DNA of 64,000 nt. Origin: Amorphophallus konjac. Taxonomy: Eukaryota > Streptophyta > Magnoliopsida > Alismatales > Araceae. Position numbers and translations under genes: made by a program. Position 1 is the stretch's first letter; every line of letters begins with the position of its first letter. The stretch is from NCBI GenBank assembly GCA_022559845.1, contig CM040121.1:570698140-570762139 (forward strand), in the 5' to 3' direction. Of the stretch, positions 1 through 9,858 are shown piece by piece. The notes beneath the pieces are model-generated. The model made no database searches. It saw only the letters and a list, made by a program, of their open reading frames with translations, and had not been told where the DNA came from.

Positions 1-1038
1 GGAGACGGCGTTACTGTGAAAAGTTTTTTTTTGATTTTGTTGAAAACACGACCTTCCAAGAGGCGTTATTTTTAAAGAAACGCCTAAGATCTAGGCGTGA
101 ATCAGCATAAAAGCGCCTTGAACAAAGGCGTTAATTTTTATTCCTCCCAAATTGGGCTGATAAAGAAATCAAGGTGGTGGGCCCTACTTGGTCATCTTCT
201 AAGTTCCATTAACCTTTCTTGAATAATTAAAAGGGGAATTGGCGTGAATATGGTTAAACTTATACACAAGATTTCGTACAGTGCATTCTCTTCAGTTTGT
301 CTCGACCATTCTGCTGGTTCATGACTTTCCAAAAATAAAAGAGAAGCTATAAGGAAGCTCACAAAAGATTCAAAGATGCCTGAGGCAAAGCTACCTCCCC
401 TATCCTTATGCCTGTTGGGGTTCGGTCTTTGGCGTAGGGACGCTTTGTTGCCCTTTTCTTGCCTCTTCATAATGCATGCATACGCCCAAGGTTTTCCTTG
501 CGGGGACTTTGCCCTCTTGACATGCTTTTCTTTTTCAACATTTGACTTTCACTTCGGAATTGATTTGCATTGAATAGATTTGAACTGATGAACAACCTAA
601 TTGTACTTGGGCTTTTGTGGCATTTGTTCCCTTTTGGGCCCTGACTTCCTCCTACTAAAGCGGCGGATAGGTTTGGCGTGTCTACCTCAAGACCTCTCTT
701 CCTCCCTTGTGGGCCGAAGAAGAAAAGAATGGATATCGTCTTTCGCCTTTAGTTTGATTTCGACTTTCCATCAGATTTTGCACTGCTTGAGCTCAAGAGT
801 AAAGTGTGTAGTGTGTGCGGTGTCAACTCCCATTTTAAATTAGCAAGACTGACAAATGGATTTTGGATTTTGACCTTTCGGACCGGTGACCTTTGCATGT
901 TAAGTCAGCCCAAAAGGGAGAACCATGAAAGAAAACTCTTTTGTTTTGGATTTTGAAAATATTCAGATTTTTTTTTTTGGATTATCTGGGAGATTTCTAT
1001 TTTCTTGTGAAGTTTTTGATTTTTATTTGGATTTTTGT
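1..1038 (-). other. Noncoding 3' internal region of element 1
   Basis: There is no credible gene here. Positions 440-800 resemble the stretch downstream of integrase in element 2 (about 26650-26880), for example the shared GCGGGGAC followed by TGCCCTCTT, so this is internal retrotransposon sequence. Positions 1-150 contain three complete ACGCC/GGCGT palindromes and part of a fourth, of the type found in the leader and LTR. A 14-base resemblance to the LTR start at 672-685 is not followed by LTR sequence, so the 3' LTR must lie left of the window. By analogy with elements 2 and 3, an antisense PMD gene could lie there too. Confidence 0.6.
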
Positions 1039-2214
1039 TCAGGGGTAATATTTCTTGAGATACAAACCATTCCAGGGGTGAGTTAATTCCTCTCCTTCAG
1101 CATTAACCAGTTTATAAGCATTGCCGGGAAAAACATCTTTTATAACGAACGGCCCTTCCCAATTTGGTTGGAGCTTTGAACGAGGGCCACCCGGCTTTAC
1201 AAAAATTCTTTTGATTACCATTTCACCGACCTTAAATTTTCTCTCAATTACCTTCTTTTGATAAAAACGTGAGAGCCTGTTTTGGTAAACGCGCGCATGC
1301 TCGGCAGCGACCAGACGCTTCTCATCTAGGAGTTCCAATTGGGCAAGGAGTGAATCACGACGTTCATCGATAGAGAGCTCCTCATCCAATTGTACTCGCA
1401 GAGACGGGATAAGAATCTCATAAGGGACTACGGCCTCCATTCCATAAGTAAGGGCAAAAGGAGTTTGCCCAGTGGGGGTTCGAATGGAAGTGCGGTAGGC
1501 CCAAAGAGCTTCAACCAGCTTGTCCGGCCAGTCCGAGAATTTATTAGCCTCGCACGTCTTCTTAACAATCTTGATTAAAGTTTTATTAGTGGCCTCTGCT
1601 TGGCCATTGCCCTGCGGATAATAGGGAGAAGAATGATGCAATGCAATGTTATACCTGTTGCAGAGATCCTTGAGATCTTGGGAGATAAATTGAGGTCCAT
1701 TGTCGGTGACGATGGTGCTTGGGATGCCGAACCTCGTGATGATGTTCTTCATGATAAATTTGCAGACGGTTGATGCTTTAATCTCCACGTAAGCTTCTGC
1801 TTCCGCCCACTTGGTGAAGTACTCCGTTGCCGTGAGAATGAATGATTTTTGCTTGGTCAGGAGGTTCGAATCACCAAGAGGTCCAATGATATCAAAAGCC
1901 CACATGGAAAAAGGCCATGGGGAGGACGTAGGATGGAGTGAAGAAGCAGGAGAATGAATCTTGTCGGCGTGCAGTTGGCACTTAACACACCTTCGAACAT
2001 AGATAGAACAATCTTCTTCAAGAGTGGGCCAATAGAACCCTAGTCTAAGAATCTTCTTAGCTAGCATCTGGCTGTTTACATGACCACCACACACACCAGA
2101 ATGCGCCTCTTCCACAACTTTCCAAGATTCATCATCATCGAGGCATCTCAACAAAACACCGGTGAGCCCTCTTCTGTAGAGCACACCTCCAACCAAAGTA
2201 TAACGTTGAGCCAC
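1039..2214 (-). CDS. Integrase of element 1
   Basis: The 391-residue frame inserts the retrotransposon cDNA into chromosomes. An N-terminal HHCC zinc-binding module is visible around residues 37-80 (HSGVCGGH, then CVKCQ). The catalytic core follows with D in WAFDIIGPL, D in TDNGPQF and E in NGQAEATNK. The C-terminal part has the usual basic segment ending WNGLYLKKYYP. There is no chromodomain, as expected for Tat. In an intact element this would be continuous with RT. Here the RT frame (ending 2148) overlaps it in another frame, and comparison with element 2 places a single-base loss near 2225-2260, so the first Met is only the first in this frame. Confidence 0.9.
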   Translation of the reverse strand: MAQRYTLVGGVLYRRGLTGVLLRCLDDDESWKVVEEAHSGVCGGHVNSQMLAKKILRLGFYWPTLEEDCSIYVRRCVKCQLHADKIHSPASSLHPTSSPWPFSMWAFDIIGPLGDSNLLTKQKSFILTATEYFTKWAEAEAYVEIKASTVCKFIMKNIITRFGIPSTIVTDNGPQFISQDLKDLCNRYNIALHHSSPYYPQGNGQAEATNKTLIKIVKKTCEANKFSDWPDKLVEALWAYRTSIRTPTGQTPFALTYGMEAVVPYEILIPSLRVQLDEELSIDERRDSLLAQLELLDEKRLVAAEHARVYQNRLSRFYQKKVIERKFKVGEMVIKRIFVKPGGPRSKLQPNWEGPFVIKDVFPGNAYKLVNAEGEELTHPWNGLYLKKYYP

Positions 2215-5060
2215 TCTCCTAATTGCTTTCTTTTCTTCGGCAGTGGCTTCTCGGGATAAGACTGATCATTACAGTATCTGGCAATCTCATAATACCAAGG
2301 CTTTTCTTCGTCAGCCAACTCTTCTTGCCAATCCAATAGCATGACCTCTCTGCCTTCAAGAGCTTCTTTCCGTCTAACCTTCTCAAGCACCTGATCCCTA
2401 ATATCAAGAAAAGCACGATCCCTAATGGCTGGAGTATCACGCTGATGAATCAGGGGGACATGAAAATCACGCTCAGGAGGGAAGACTAAAGCGGAGGCTA
2501 AGGAAGCAAGTGCGTCGGCCAAAATGTTCTGGCTACGCGGGACATGAACGAAAATCAATTTAGTGAAGAGTTTGGCATAAGCTGAAGCGAGTTCTTGGTA
2601 GGGCTTGAGCTTAGGATTGATAGTGCGGCACTTGACCAACACTTGGCGTAGAATAAGCTGACTGTCACCGACAATTCGCAAATGAGTGACACCATATTGA
2701 TGAGCGGTTTTAAGACCAGCCAAAAGAGCTTCATACTCGGCTATGTTATTGGTGACGGGAAAAGTGAGCCGAGCAGCAAATGGAATGGTGACTCCTTCGG
2801 GTGTTAAGAGAACCATGCCGATCCCTCTTCCTTGAGAATTAAGAGCTCCGTCAAAATGTAACGTCCACATAGGATCATGGGATTGATTAATGGACATTAA
2901 TTCTTCATCCGGGAACTCTGAATCGACAGGATCAAAACGGGGGAGAGGGTGGTGAGCAAGATGCTCGGCAATGGCATAACCTTTGATAGCTTTTTGCTGA
3001 ATGTAAGTGATGTCAAATTGAGAAAGGAAGCTTTGCCAGCGTGCTAATCGATCAGTGAGGACAGATTTTTCAAGGAGGAATTTGATTGGATTCATGCGAG
3101 CAATGAGGTGAACCTCGTGAGCTAGAAAATAGTGTTTTAACTTCTGAACTACCCAAACCAAAGCTGCACAAGTCTTTTCCATAGCTGAATATCTCTGCTC
3201 ACAGGGGTTAAGGAGTTTAGATAAGTAGTATGCTGCCCTCTCTTTACCTTCCTCATCCACTTGAGCTAAGACAGCACCTACGGAGTCATCCAGGACTGAA
3301 ACATAAAGAATAAGTGGTTTGCCTGGAATTGGCGGCCTCAGGACAGGAGGATTGACCAAATAATCCTTCAATCCGTCAAAGGCTGCCTGACATTTATCAT
3401 CCCAATTAAACTTGACTCCCGGCTTAGTAAGCTCGTAAAACGGCCTACACCTCTGCGAGTGCTGGGAGACGAAGCGGCGAATAAATTGCAACCTCCCGAT
3501 TAATCCTCGAACTTCCTTCAGATTCTTGGGAGGAGGCATATCTCTAATGGCCTTTGCCTTGTTGGGATCAACCTCAATTCCCCTCTTGCTAACGATAAAT
3601 CCAAGTAATTTCCCCGAAGAAACGCCAAATACGCACTTCTTGGGGTTCATTTTTAATTGAAATTCTCGTGATCTCTGCAAAACCTTAGCCAGAACCCCAG
3701 GATGCTCAATCCTTGTCCTTGATTTCACAACCAGGTCGTCCACATACACCTCAATATAAATATGAATCATGTCATGAAAAATTGCCATCATGGCCCTTTG
3801 ATAAGTGGCTCCAGCATTCTTAAGTCCAAAGGGCATAACCACATAACAATATGTGCCCCATGGTGTAGTGAATGAAGTTTTCTCCTGGTCTTCTTCAGCT
3901 AGACGAATCTGATTGTAGCCTGAAAAGCCGTCCATGAAAGAAAGAGTCTCAAATCCTGCCGTGTTATCAATCAGCACATCAATATGAGGGAGGGGGAAGT
4001 CATCCTTAGGACACGCCCGGTTGAGGTCCCGAAAATCTATGCAAATTCGAACTTTTCCATCTTTCTTCATAACCGGGACAATGTTAGCCACCCAATTGGG
4101 ATAGAGGACGACTCTAACGAATCTAGCCTTATGGAGTTTATCGACCTCTTCTTTCATTTTCAAAGCCATGCTAGGGTGGAAACGCCTCAACCGTTGTTTT
4201 ACCGGGACAGATCCTGGCTTAAGTGTAAGACGGTGTTCAACGAGCGCAGGGTCTAATCCAGGCATATCTTCATAGCTCCATGCGAACGTGTCCTTGTATT
4301 CTTGAAGAACTAAGATGAGCGCCTTCTCTTCGGAGGGCGGCAAATTTTTACTTATGAGGACAATCCTAGGGTCTTCCTCGGTACCCAAGTTGATTTCTTT
4401 GGTAGGTTCTTCTACTGAGGCTGATGGTTCGTCGAATCTTCTTATACCACTAGCAAAAGCATCAGCTTCGTCCTCATATTCTTCATAACTTTCATCCCCT
4501 TCCTCAATAGGGTCTTCATCATTCATGATTTCATAAACGCCCAAACCCTCATAAGAAGCAACAAAATCTTCAATTTCTAATTCTGGCAGGATAATCGGAT
4601 CTTCCACGAACTCAGGGAGAGCTAGACAAGCTTGGCATCTAACGGCCAATTCCAACAAAAATCTGCGAGGAATCTGCTTACCCTTGGCCTTCTTGTGTGA
4701 ATCTACCCCATGAATTTTATTAGAGGAAGAAGGGGAGGAAGAGCAATTAGCTTGATTATAAGGGAAAGAAGGAGGTGAAAAAGTGGATACAGGAGGTGAT
4801 ACAGGGGAGGGCCCCTCATCGGAGGGGGAGAAGAGACTTACCAAGGAATCTTGGAGGAGCGGCCCCTGGGTCGGGACGCGCTCGGGAGAAAAGTATGAGG
4901 TTTCCTCAACAGAAATGGGGGATTGGAAAATTGGGAAATCGGCGTTTTTTTTTTTCATTTTTATCTTTTCCGTCGTTTTTATTATCTTTTTCAAGTAAAA
5001 AGCAATGCGAGGGGAGAATAGCGGGGGGAGTGGAGATTGCAATTTTGGAGAAAGATTCAA
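2148..5060 (-). CDS. Reverse transcriptase, RNase H and archaeal-type RNase H of element 1
   Basis: The 970-residue frame makes the element's cDNA. An acidic low-complexity N-terminus precedes the RT domain: ICIDFRDLN near residue 338, MPFGLKNAGATYQ, and the YVDDLVV active site near residue 438. A first RNase H follows (LYVSVLDDSVGAVLAQ, with Glu in YSAMEKTCAALVW). A second RNase H then carries a full acidic set: FDGALNSQGRGIG, AEYEALLAG, GDSQLILRQ and ILADALASLAS. Two RNase H domains in tandem are characteristic of Tat elements. The last 30 or so residues are out of frame relative to element 2. The N-terminal start is uncertain, because the frame overlaps the protease frame by 155 bases at a run of 11 A. 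Confidence 0.9.
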   Translation of the reverse strand: MNLSPKLQSPLPPLFSPRIAFYLKKIIKTTEKIKMKKKNADFPIFQSPISVEETSYFSPERVPTQGPLLQDSLVSLFSPSDEGPSPVSPPVSTFSPPSFPYNQANCSSSPSSSNKIHGVDSHKKAKGKQIPRRFLLELAVRCQACLALPEFVEDPIILPELEIEDFVASYEGLGVYEIMNDEDPIEEGDESYEEYEDEADAFASGIRRFDEPSASVEEPTKEINLGTEEDPRIVLISKNLPPSEEKALILVLQEYKDTFAWSYEDMPGLDPALVEHRLTLKPGSVPVKQRLRRFHPSMALKMKEEVDKLHKARFVRVVLYPNWVANIVPVMKKDGKVRICIDFRDLNRACPKDDFPLPHIDVLIDNTAGFETLSFMDGFSGYNQIRLAEEDQEKTSFTTPWGTYCYVVMPFGLKNAGATYQRAMMAIFHDMIHIYIEVYVDDLVVKSRTRIEHPGVLAKVLQRSREFQLKMNPKKCVFGVSSGKLLGFIVSKRGIEVDPNKAKAIRDMPPPKNLKEVRGLIGRLQFIRRFVSQHSQRCRPFYELTKPGVKFNWDDKCQAAFDGLKDYLVNPPVLRPPIPGKPLILYVSVLDDSVGAVLAQVDEEGKERAAYYLSKLLNPCEQRYSAMEKTCAALVWVVQKLKHYFLAHEVHLIARMNPIKFLLEKSVLTDRLARWQSFLSQFDITYIQQKAIKGYAIAEHLAHHPLPRFDPVDSEFPDEELMSINQSHDPMWTLHFDGALNSQGRGIGMVLLTPEGVTIPFAARLTFPVTNNIAEYEALLAGLKTAHQYGVTHLRIVGDSQLILRQVLVKCRTINPKLKPYQELASAYAKLFTKLIFVHVPRSQNILADALASLASALVFPPERDFHVPLIHQRDTPAIRDRAFLDIRDQVLEKVRRKEALEGREVMLLDWQEELADEEKPWYYEIARYCNDQSYPEKPLPKKRKQLGEWLNVILWLEVCSTEEGSPVFC

Positions 5061-7668
5061 TCAAAGATGGTCCATACGGGGGCGAGATGGAGATTTCAGA
5101 AAATCGCTCGAGGAGCGAAAGGTCAATAGGGAAGGAAATCTGAATTGAATTGGTAGATAGGTTGATGGTAATCGGTGGTGGTCGCGGCACGTGACCAAAC
5201 CCACGAGAATAGAGAGAGACCAACACAGACGGATGCACAGAAGTGAGGGAGAAAAGGCCAGCCCACAGTCTATCCACGGAGAATCCTTCTTCAAAGGGGA
5301 CATCTGGCTCTCCCGTATCTGTGTAGTCACTTAACATCTGCCTTTTATCTGTGATTGCGGCAGGCATTTCAATCAGTTCTTGAATCAATGGTGGCCATTC
5401 TGGATCTGTCGGCATGAACAGGCGGCTTAAAGAGAAAGTGATATCATTCATGTCAAACCACCTGTACCAGTCACATTCCGGGTCACCCATTTTTCTTCTT
5501 TTATCTGGCCTTAAAGTCTCCAAGGCTTTGTAAGTGGCCAGTGGGGCAATGTGCCGCGCAAACTGTCTAGCGTGCACATCCTGACAATCAAGCAATGATG
5601 TAATGACGGTAGTCTGTTCATTGTTCTGAACGCCACCGGTGACAAAATGTGTCTTTAAAGTCCAGGTGAGTGGCTGGCGATCTGGCTTGAAGGTGGACGT
5701 CATAACAGCCCACGGCTCTCCTTCATTCTTGTCCGGTGCTTTGTAGCCTAAGCCGCCTCGTGCAATCACTTTTTGAGGCTTAATGGGCCTAATCTTGCCC
5801 TGGAGTTTGGCACCCAGGCCCTTGCCATCTTGATATCCCATCCTTATCAGAATGTTCCAGCCGGGGGTATTCATCATATTTTTCTTTTTCTTCTTCCCCT
5901 TAGAAGGCAGGGGTGTCATGGCAATGGTGGTAACAGTCTCAGATAGCATCGGTCGTGGACAGTGAATGTCCAACACAGATAATAACGGCTTATTGGCTGG
6001 CCACATGGAAGGAACTGATGAAGCTACATGTATGTCCTCCTCTGGTAAGATCGGCACGCTGGTCACCTTGATAATGCGGCCCTTGTGCGGAAACTTAAGG
6101 CACTGATGGTTTGTAGAGGGCACTGCGTCAAGCTGCTGAATATAAGGGCGACCCAGGATACCATTAAAGGTCGGGTCCATATCTAGAATGTGGAAATCTG
6201 CCGTAATGGTGGCTGGACCCAAACTGACTTTGAGAGTAATCATACCCAGAGGGGGTTTCTTTGTATTATCATATGCTGTGACAGTAATGGTGGATGGCCG
6301 TATCTGGCTCTCAGGGATACCGCATAGCTTTAGAGTGCTCGGAGGCAACACATTGATAGATGCACCGGTGTCTACCAAACACTGCTTAACAGCCACTTTG
6401 TTGATATCAACCGTGATACATAGGGCATACTTTCTTGCTGGTAGAGGTGCTAACTCATGTTCATGGAATGTGATTGCCGGCTGACTGCTGGTAGGGGTTA
6501 AGACTGTAATTATCTGTTCAACCGGAAGGTCCTCATTGACCATAACCTTCTGCAGATATTCCTTCAAGGCCAGCTGATGAGTGGTGGACCTCTTGATTAA
6601 TTCAAGAATGGAGATTCTGGCTGGAGTGCGATCCAGGTGCTTTAACAGATCATACTGAGTTCCCGGCACTGAATCTTGTTCTTGCTCTTGCTCTTGTGGC
6701 CCCTGCACGGGCTCTAGCTCTCTCTGTGGGAAAACACGGTGGTACATCCGTCCACTACGGAGCGGCGCTACGCCTTGGCGCGCCTCTGTCGGGGCAACAT
6801 TAGGGGGAGGGTTGGAAGAGGAGGAAGGAATGTCGGTAGCAGAGATCCTGCTAGGGGATACCAAAGGGGAATTCAATAAAAGGGGCGCCCCCGTAGGAGG
6901 CGTAGTAGTGGTGTTTAATAAAGATGCCCCCGCGGGAGGCATGGGAGGAGTATTTGAAGAAGGTGCCCTCGCCGGAGGCGTGACAGAAGAAAGGGATATC
7001 CGAATGCGAGGGGTATTGGCAGGTGGTGGAATAAGGAGAGATCGTGGCACAAAAGATGGTTGTGCTGGCGGTGGAGGAACTCTTGTCGGTGTAGGGGTGG
7101 TAGAGGGGGTAGCAGGTGCTATCGGTGAGCGGAGTAGGAGTGGCCTGGAGGTTGCGGATGTAGGATTGGTGGTGGAAGGTGAAATGGCATGTTGCCGTGG
7201 TGGTAAGCGGTCAAGAAGAGAGCGAGCCGGCAAGGTCGCGGAATTGGTGGTGGTAGGTGGGTTGACGGGGCGTAAAAGAGAACGTCCTGATAGGAGATTA
7301 GAAGGAGAAGGAGGAACGCGCAAAAGGCGCGGAGTAGTTTGATTTTGGTTTGGATCATGGTGTAATGCCCCGACAGAGGCGCTTTCTTCGTGCCATCCCT
7401 GCCCTCTCTCCACCTCGTAGAGAGACGTGACAGGGTTCACGTGTTGATTAGGAGCGTGCTCCGGCAATGGATTACGGACAATCCCCATATCCTGCTGGGG
7501 TGCTGGAGCTTGCTGTGGCGGAGCTTGCTGCGGAGCTGGCTGTTGTTGATTTTGCTGTTGCCGATGCGGCCTTCTCTCTTTCATGGTGGCGATGACTTGT
7601 CTCATCTCATCCCAATTAATGCCACCCTGGTCATTCAAATCATAAATATGATCCTGAAATGGAAACAA
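4906..7668 (-). CDS. Gag C-terminal tail, aspartic protease and G-patch frame of element 1
   Basis: The 920-residue frame starts with gag-tail sequence (DHIYDLND, Q-rich stretch), then about 300 residues rich in Pro, Ser and Thr. A retropepsin-like protease follows with its catalytic CLVDTGASINVLP around residue 430 and a flap-like GRPYIQQ further on. A G-patch motif lies around residues 600-625 (GYQDGKGLGAKLQG). Protease cleaves the polyprotein; G-patch is an RNA-binding and helicase-cofactor module. The frame ends just past the A-run where the RT frame takes over. It overlaps gag by 34 bases in another frame; relative to element 2 this looks like a one-base loss in gag, not a slippery site. 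Confidence 0.85.
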   Translation of the reverse strand: MFPFQDHIYDLNDQGGINWDEMRQVIATMKERRPHRQQQNQQQPAPQQAPPQQAPAPQQDMGIVRNPLPEHAPNQHVNPVTSLYEVERGQGWHEESASVGALHHDPNQNQTTPRLLRVPPSPSNLLSGRSLLRPVNPPTTTNSATLPARSLLDRLPPRQHAISPSTTNPTSATSRPLLLRSPIAPATPSTTPTPTRVPPPPAQPSFVPRSLLIPPPANTPRIRISLSSVTPPARAPSSNTPPMPPAGASLLNTTTTPPTGAPLLLNSPLVSPSRISATDIPSSSSNPPPNVAPTEARQGVAPLRSGRMYHRVFPQRELEPVQGPQEQEQEQDSVPGTQYDLLKHLDRTPARISILELIKRSTTHQLALKEYLQKVMVNEDLPVEQIITVLTPTSSQPAITFHEHELAPLPARKYALCITVDINKVAVKQCLVDTGASINVLPPSTLKLCGIPESQIRPSTITVTAYDNTKKPPLGMITLKVSLGPATITADFHILDMDPTFNGILGRPYIQQLDAVPSTNHQCLKFPHKGRIIKVTSVPILPEEDIHVASSVPSMWPANKPLLSVLDIHCPRPMLSETVTTIAMTPLPSKGKKKKKNMMNTPGWNILIRMGYQDGKGLGAKLQGKIRPIKPQKVIARGGLGYKAPDKNEGEPWAVMTSTFKPDRQPLTWTLKTHFVTGGVQNNEQTTVITSLLDCQDVHARQFARHIAPLATYKALETLRPDKRRKMGDPECDWYRWFDMNDITFSLSRLFMPTDPEWPPLIQELIEMPAAITDKRQMLSDYTDTGEPDVPFEEGFSVDRLWAGLFSLTSVHPSVLVSLYSRGFGHVPRPPPITINLSTNSIQISFPIDLSLLERFSEISISPPYGPSLIESFSKIAISTPPAILPSHCFLLEKDNKNDGKDKNEKKKRRFPNFPIPHFC

Positions 7669-9332
7669 CGATCAAGGTTGTGACCAGGGGCGCGGTGAAA
7701 TGCACAGTAACGGGATGTGTCAACATTGTCGGGCCACACCGTTCTTTCTTTTGGTAGGACGAGCAGGTTGGCGGCCATCAAAGCATTAAAAATGTCAGGG
7801 AGACTCTCTGGGAGTGGTGGATAATGAGCCCTCTTGGGGCCTAGTGGTGGTCTCCGTTGTTGTTGGCTATAGTTGGAAGGTGGGGGAACCTGGTGGTATT
7901 GTGGTGGTGCTGAAGGGTCGGTGCGAGGCGCTTGGCTCGGTGATGGAGCAAAAGAAGGTTGGGGTGTGAAGTGGCGCTGTGGAGCGGAGGTAAAATGGGG
8001 GTTCTGCTGTGGAGGTGGCGGAGGTCGTGGGTTTGACTGGTGGTGGGGGTGACCAACTACGCCAACCTGCTCGTTTGTGACAGTGCCCTCAGTCGTGGGC
8101 CCACTGTTGACATTTACATTCTTTTTAAACAGCCGAGGCTTCGGCTCAAACATGCCCATGATGGGCGAATCCTTCATTTGTGTTTGTATATAACGAGCTC
8201 TTTCATAGAGCTCTTCCATCGTTGTCAGCCGATTCATGGCCAAAATGTGCCGGAATTGAGGAGTTGCATTAGAAATGACCATTTTTACTTGCTCTTGTTC
8301 CGACAATGTGTCCTTCAATTTCTCGGCCATAGACCGCCACCTGTCAGCAAATATAATGAAGTCTTCATCGGGCTTCATTTTCTCAGCGACCAGATCTGTA
8401 ACTGAAAGGGAAGGTCCCACCCGGTCTCTGTACTTTTGCAAGAATTTCCTTTGGATAACATCGAAGTCACCGGCATCAGCTGGCTCCAGAGAATAAAACC
8501 ATTCGAGGGCGGGTCCCTCAAGAGATCTTCTGAATAAATAGGCCAGGGATGCCTTATTGTCTTGCCAGAAAGAAGTCTCATATCGGAAGTCCTTTAAATG
8601 AATGAAGGGGTTACCGGTCCCATTATATCGCCGGAAATTCGGCATTTCAGAAGGTGGTAAATGGAACACTGGCAACGTAGGAAGAGAAATTTCCGGAGCA
8701 TTCTTAGTTGCCGTAACCTTCTTGAGCTGCTCTTCCATGCTGGCTAGCTTCTGAAGCAAAAGAGTGTTGGTATCGGGCTCGACTGGGGCCTGGTTTTGAA
8801 TAAAAGAATGTGGCATAGGCGTTCGTAGAACCCGAGGAGGTTGGGAGGATTGATGCCTGACTGCTGAATAGCTCACCTGCTGGGCCGGCATGGCCGCAGT
8901 AGGTGTTTGCGGACGAGAGGAGGGAGGATGCAAGACCGCCTGGTCATTAATGATTTGATGGCCACTCACGGCCGGAGGGGGATTAGAAGAAGAAGAAAGG
9001 ACGGATTTCCCCTTTAAGGCGGCCTGAATGGCTTGCCGTTGGGAGTCGTCCAACTGGGAGAGAGCTTGGATCAAATCTGAGACATTAATGGATGGGGAAG
9101 GGTTCCCCGAAGTGTTGGAAGATGGAACTTGAGACGAAGGGTCCGCCTCATGGACAGTGGTATCGACCACATGAACTTGTGAGTAATGGGGGTGAGGAGG
9201 AAGGTAGTTCCCCTCATAATAAAAAGAATCCTGAGGAGGGTCCTCATATTGACCAAATATGTTCTCATTCTCATCATCATAGGAGTACCCGTGGCCTGAC
9301 ATGTTGATGGTTTTACCTGAACGGAGCTTCAT
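7635..9332 (-). CDS. Gag of element 1
   Basis: The 565-residue frame encodes the capsid-nucleocapsid precursor. The first 220 residues are low complexity (Pro, Gln, Ser). A retrotransposon gag domain follows at roughly 225-350, with FIHLKDFRYETSFW, EWFYSLEP, FLQKYRDRVGPS and ATPQFRHILAMN, then a Pro/Gln-rich linker. Near the C-terminus is a zinc knuckle of CX2HX4HX4C form (CAFHRAPGHNLDRC), also seen in element 2. The frame diverges directly after the knuckle because of an apparent one-base deletion; the remainder continues in the protease frame. The chosen ATG is the first Met and starts MKLRSGKT, resembling MFLRSGKT in element 2. Confidence 0.88.
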   Translation of the reverse strand: MKLRSGKTINMSGHGYSYDDENENIFGQYEDPPQDSFYYEGNYLPPHPHYSQVHVVDTTVHEADPSSQVPSSNTSGNPSPSINVSDLIQALSQLDDSQRQAIQAALKGKSVLSSSSNPPPAVSGHQIINDQAVLHPPSSRPQTPTAAMPAQQVSYSAVRHQSSQPPRVLRTPMPHSFIQNQAPVEPDTNTLLLQKLASMEEQLKKVTATKNAPEISLPTLPVFHLPPSEMPNFRRYNGTGNPFIHLKDFRYETSFWQDNKASLAYLFRRSLEGPALEWFYSLEPADAGDFDVIQRKFLQKYRDRVGPSLSVTDLVAEKMKPDEDFIIFADRWRSMAEKLKDTLSEQEQVKMVISNATPQFRHILAMNRLTTMEELYERARYIQTQMKDSPIMGMFEPKPRLFKKNVNVNSGPTTEGTVTNEQVGVVGHPHHQSNPRPPPPPQQNPHFTSAPQRHFTPQPSFAPSPSQAPRTDPSAPPQYHQVPPPSNYSQQQRRPPLGPKRAHYPPLPESLPDIFNALMAANLLVLPKERTVWPDNVDTSRYCAFHRAPGHNLDRCFHFRIIFMI

Positions 9333-9858
9333 TCTTAAGAAAGAGGATGTTCAATGAAGGAACCGTCACAAAATATACAATCCAAACAAGACAATCAAAT
9401 CACTCAACTACGTTTATGCAAACAAGGTTGGCAAGAAACGCAAGATTTTAATGTTTGATGTTCGAATTTAGGGTGGATTATTTGTGAAGGTCACTCTTTT
9501 GCCAAATGAGACCTAGTTTGATCCAAATGTAACCTCCGGGTCAACTAAGTTCTTCTCTCTTTTAACAACGTATAGGTTCTCTAAACTCCAGGTACTTCGA
9601 GGGTACAACCAGCCCGGCGTCCGTGAGGGAATCCACGGGTGCGGGGACTTATGGAGGTCTTGGAAAAGGGATTTCCAGTCCAAAGAGACGGAATGCTCAA
9701 TGGAGGGTCGTCCCGATTCCAAGAAGGGTGTGTGGGTCCTAGGATAGAGAGAGGAGGTCTCTCAACCAAGCCAGCAAACCAAGATGATCCAAGCAATAAT
9801 ATAATGTCAAGACAAATGCTAAGCAATGAATAATAGCCAATCTGTGAAAAAGAACAGT

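Noticed and set aside
676..685. 3' LTR start of element 1
   Set aside because: Fourteen bases match the LTR start, but neighbouring sequence does not continue as LTR and instead matches the 3' internal region of element 2.
7635..7668. Programmed frameshift between gag and protease in element 1
   Set aside because: There is no slippery heptamer, and element 2 reads through this point in one frame; a one-base deletion is simpler.
1039..9332. Integrated pararetrovirus
   Set aside because: Integrase, LTRs, PBS, and dual RNase H show an LTR retrotransposon; there is no movement protein.
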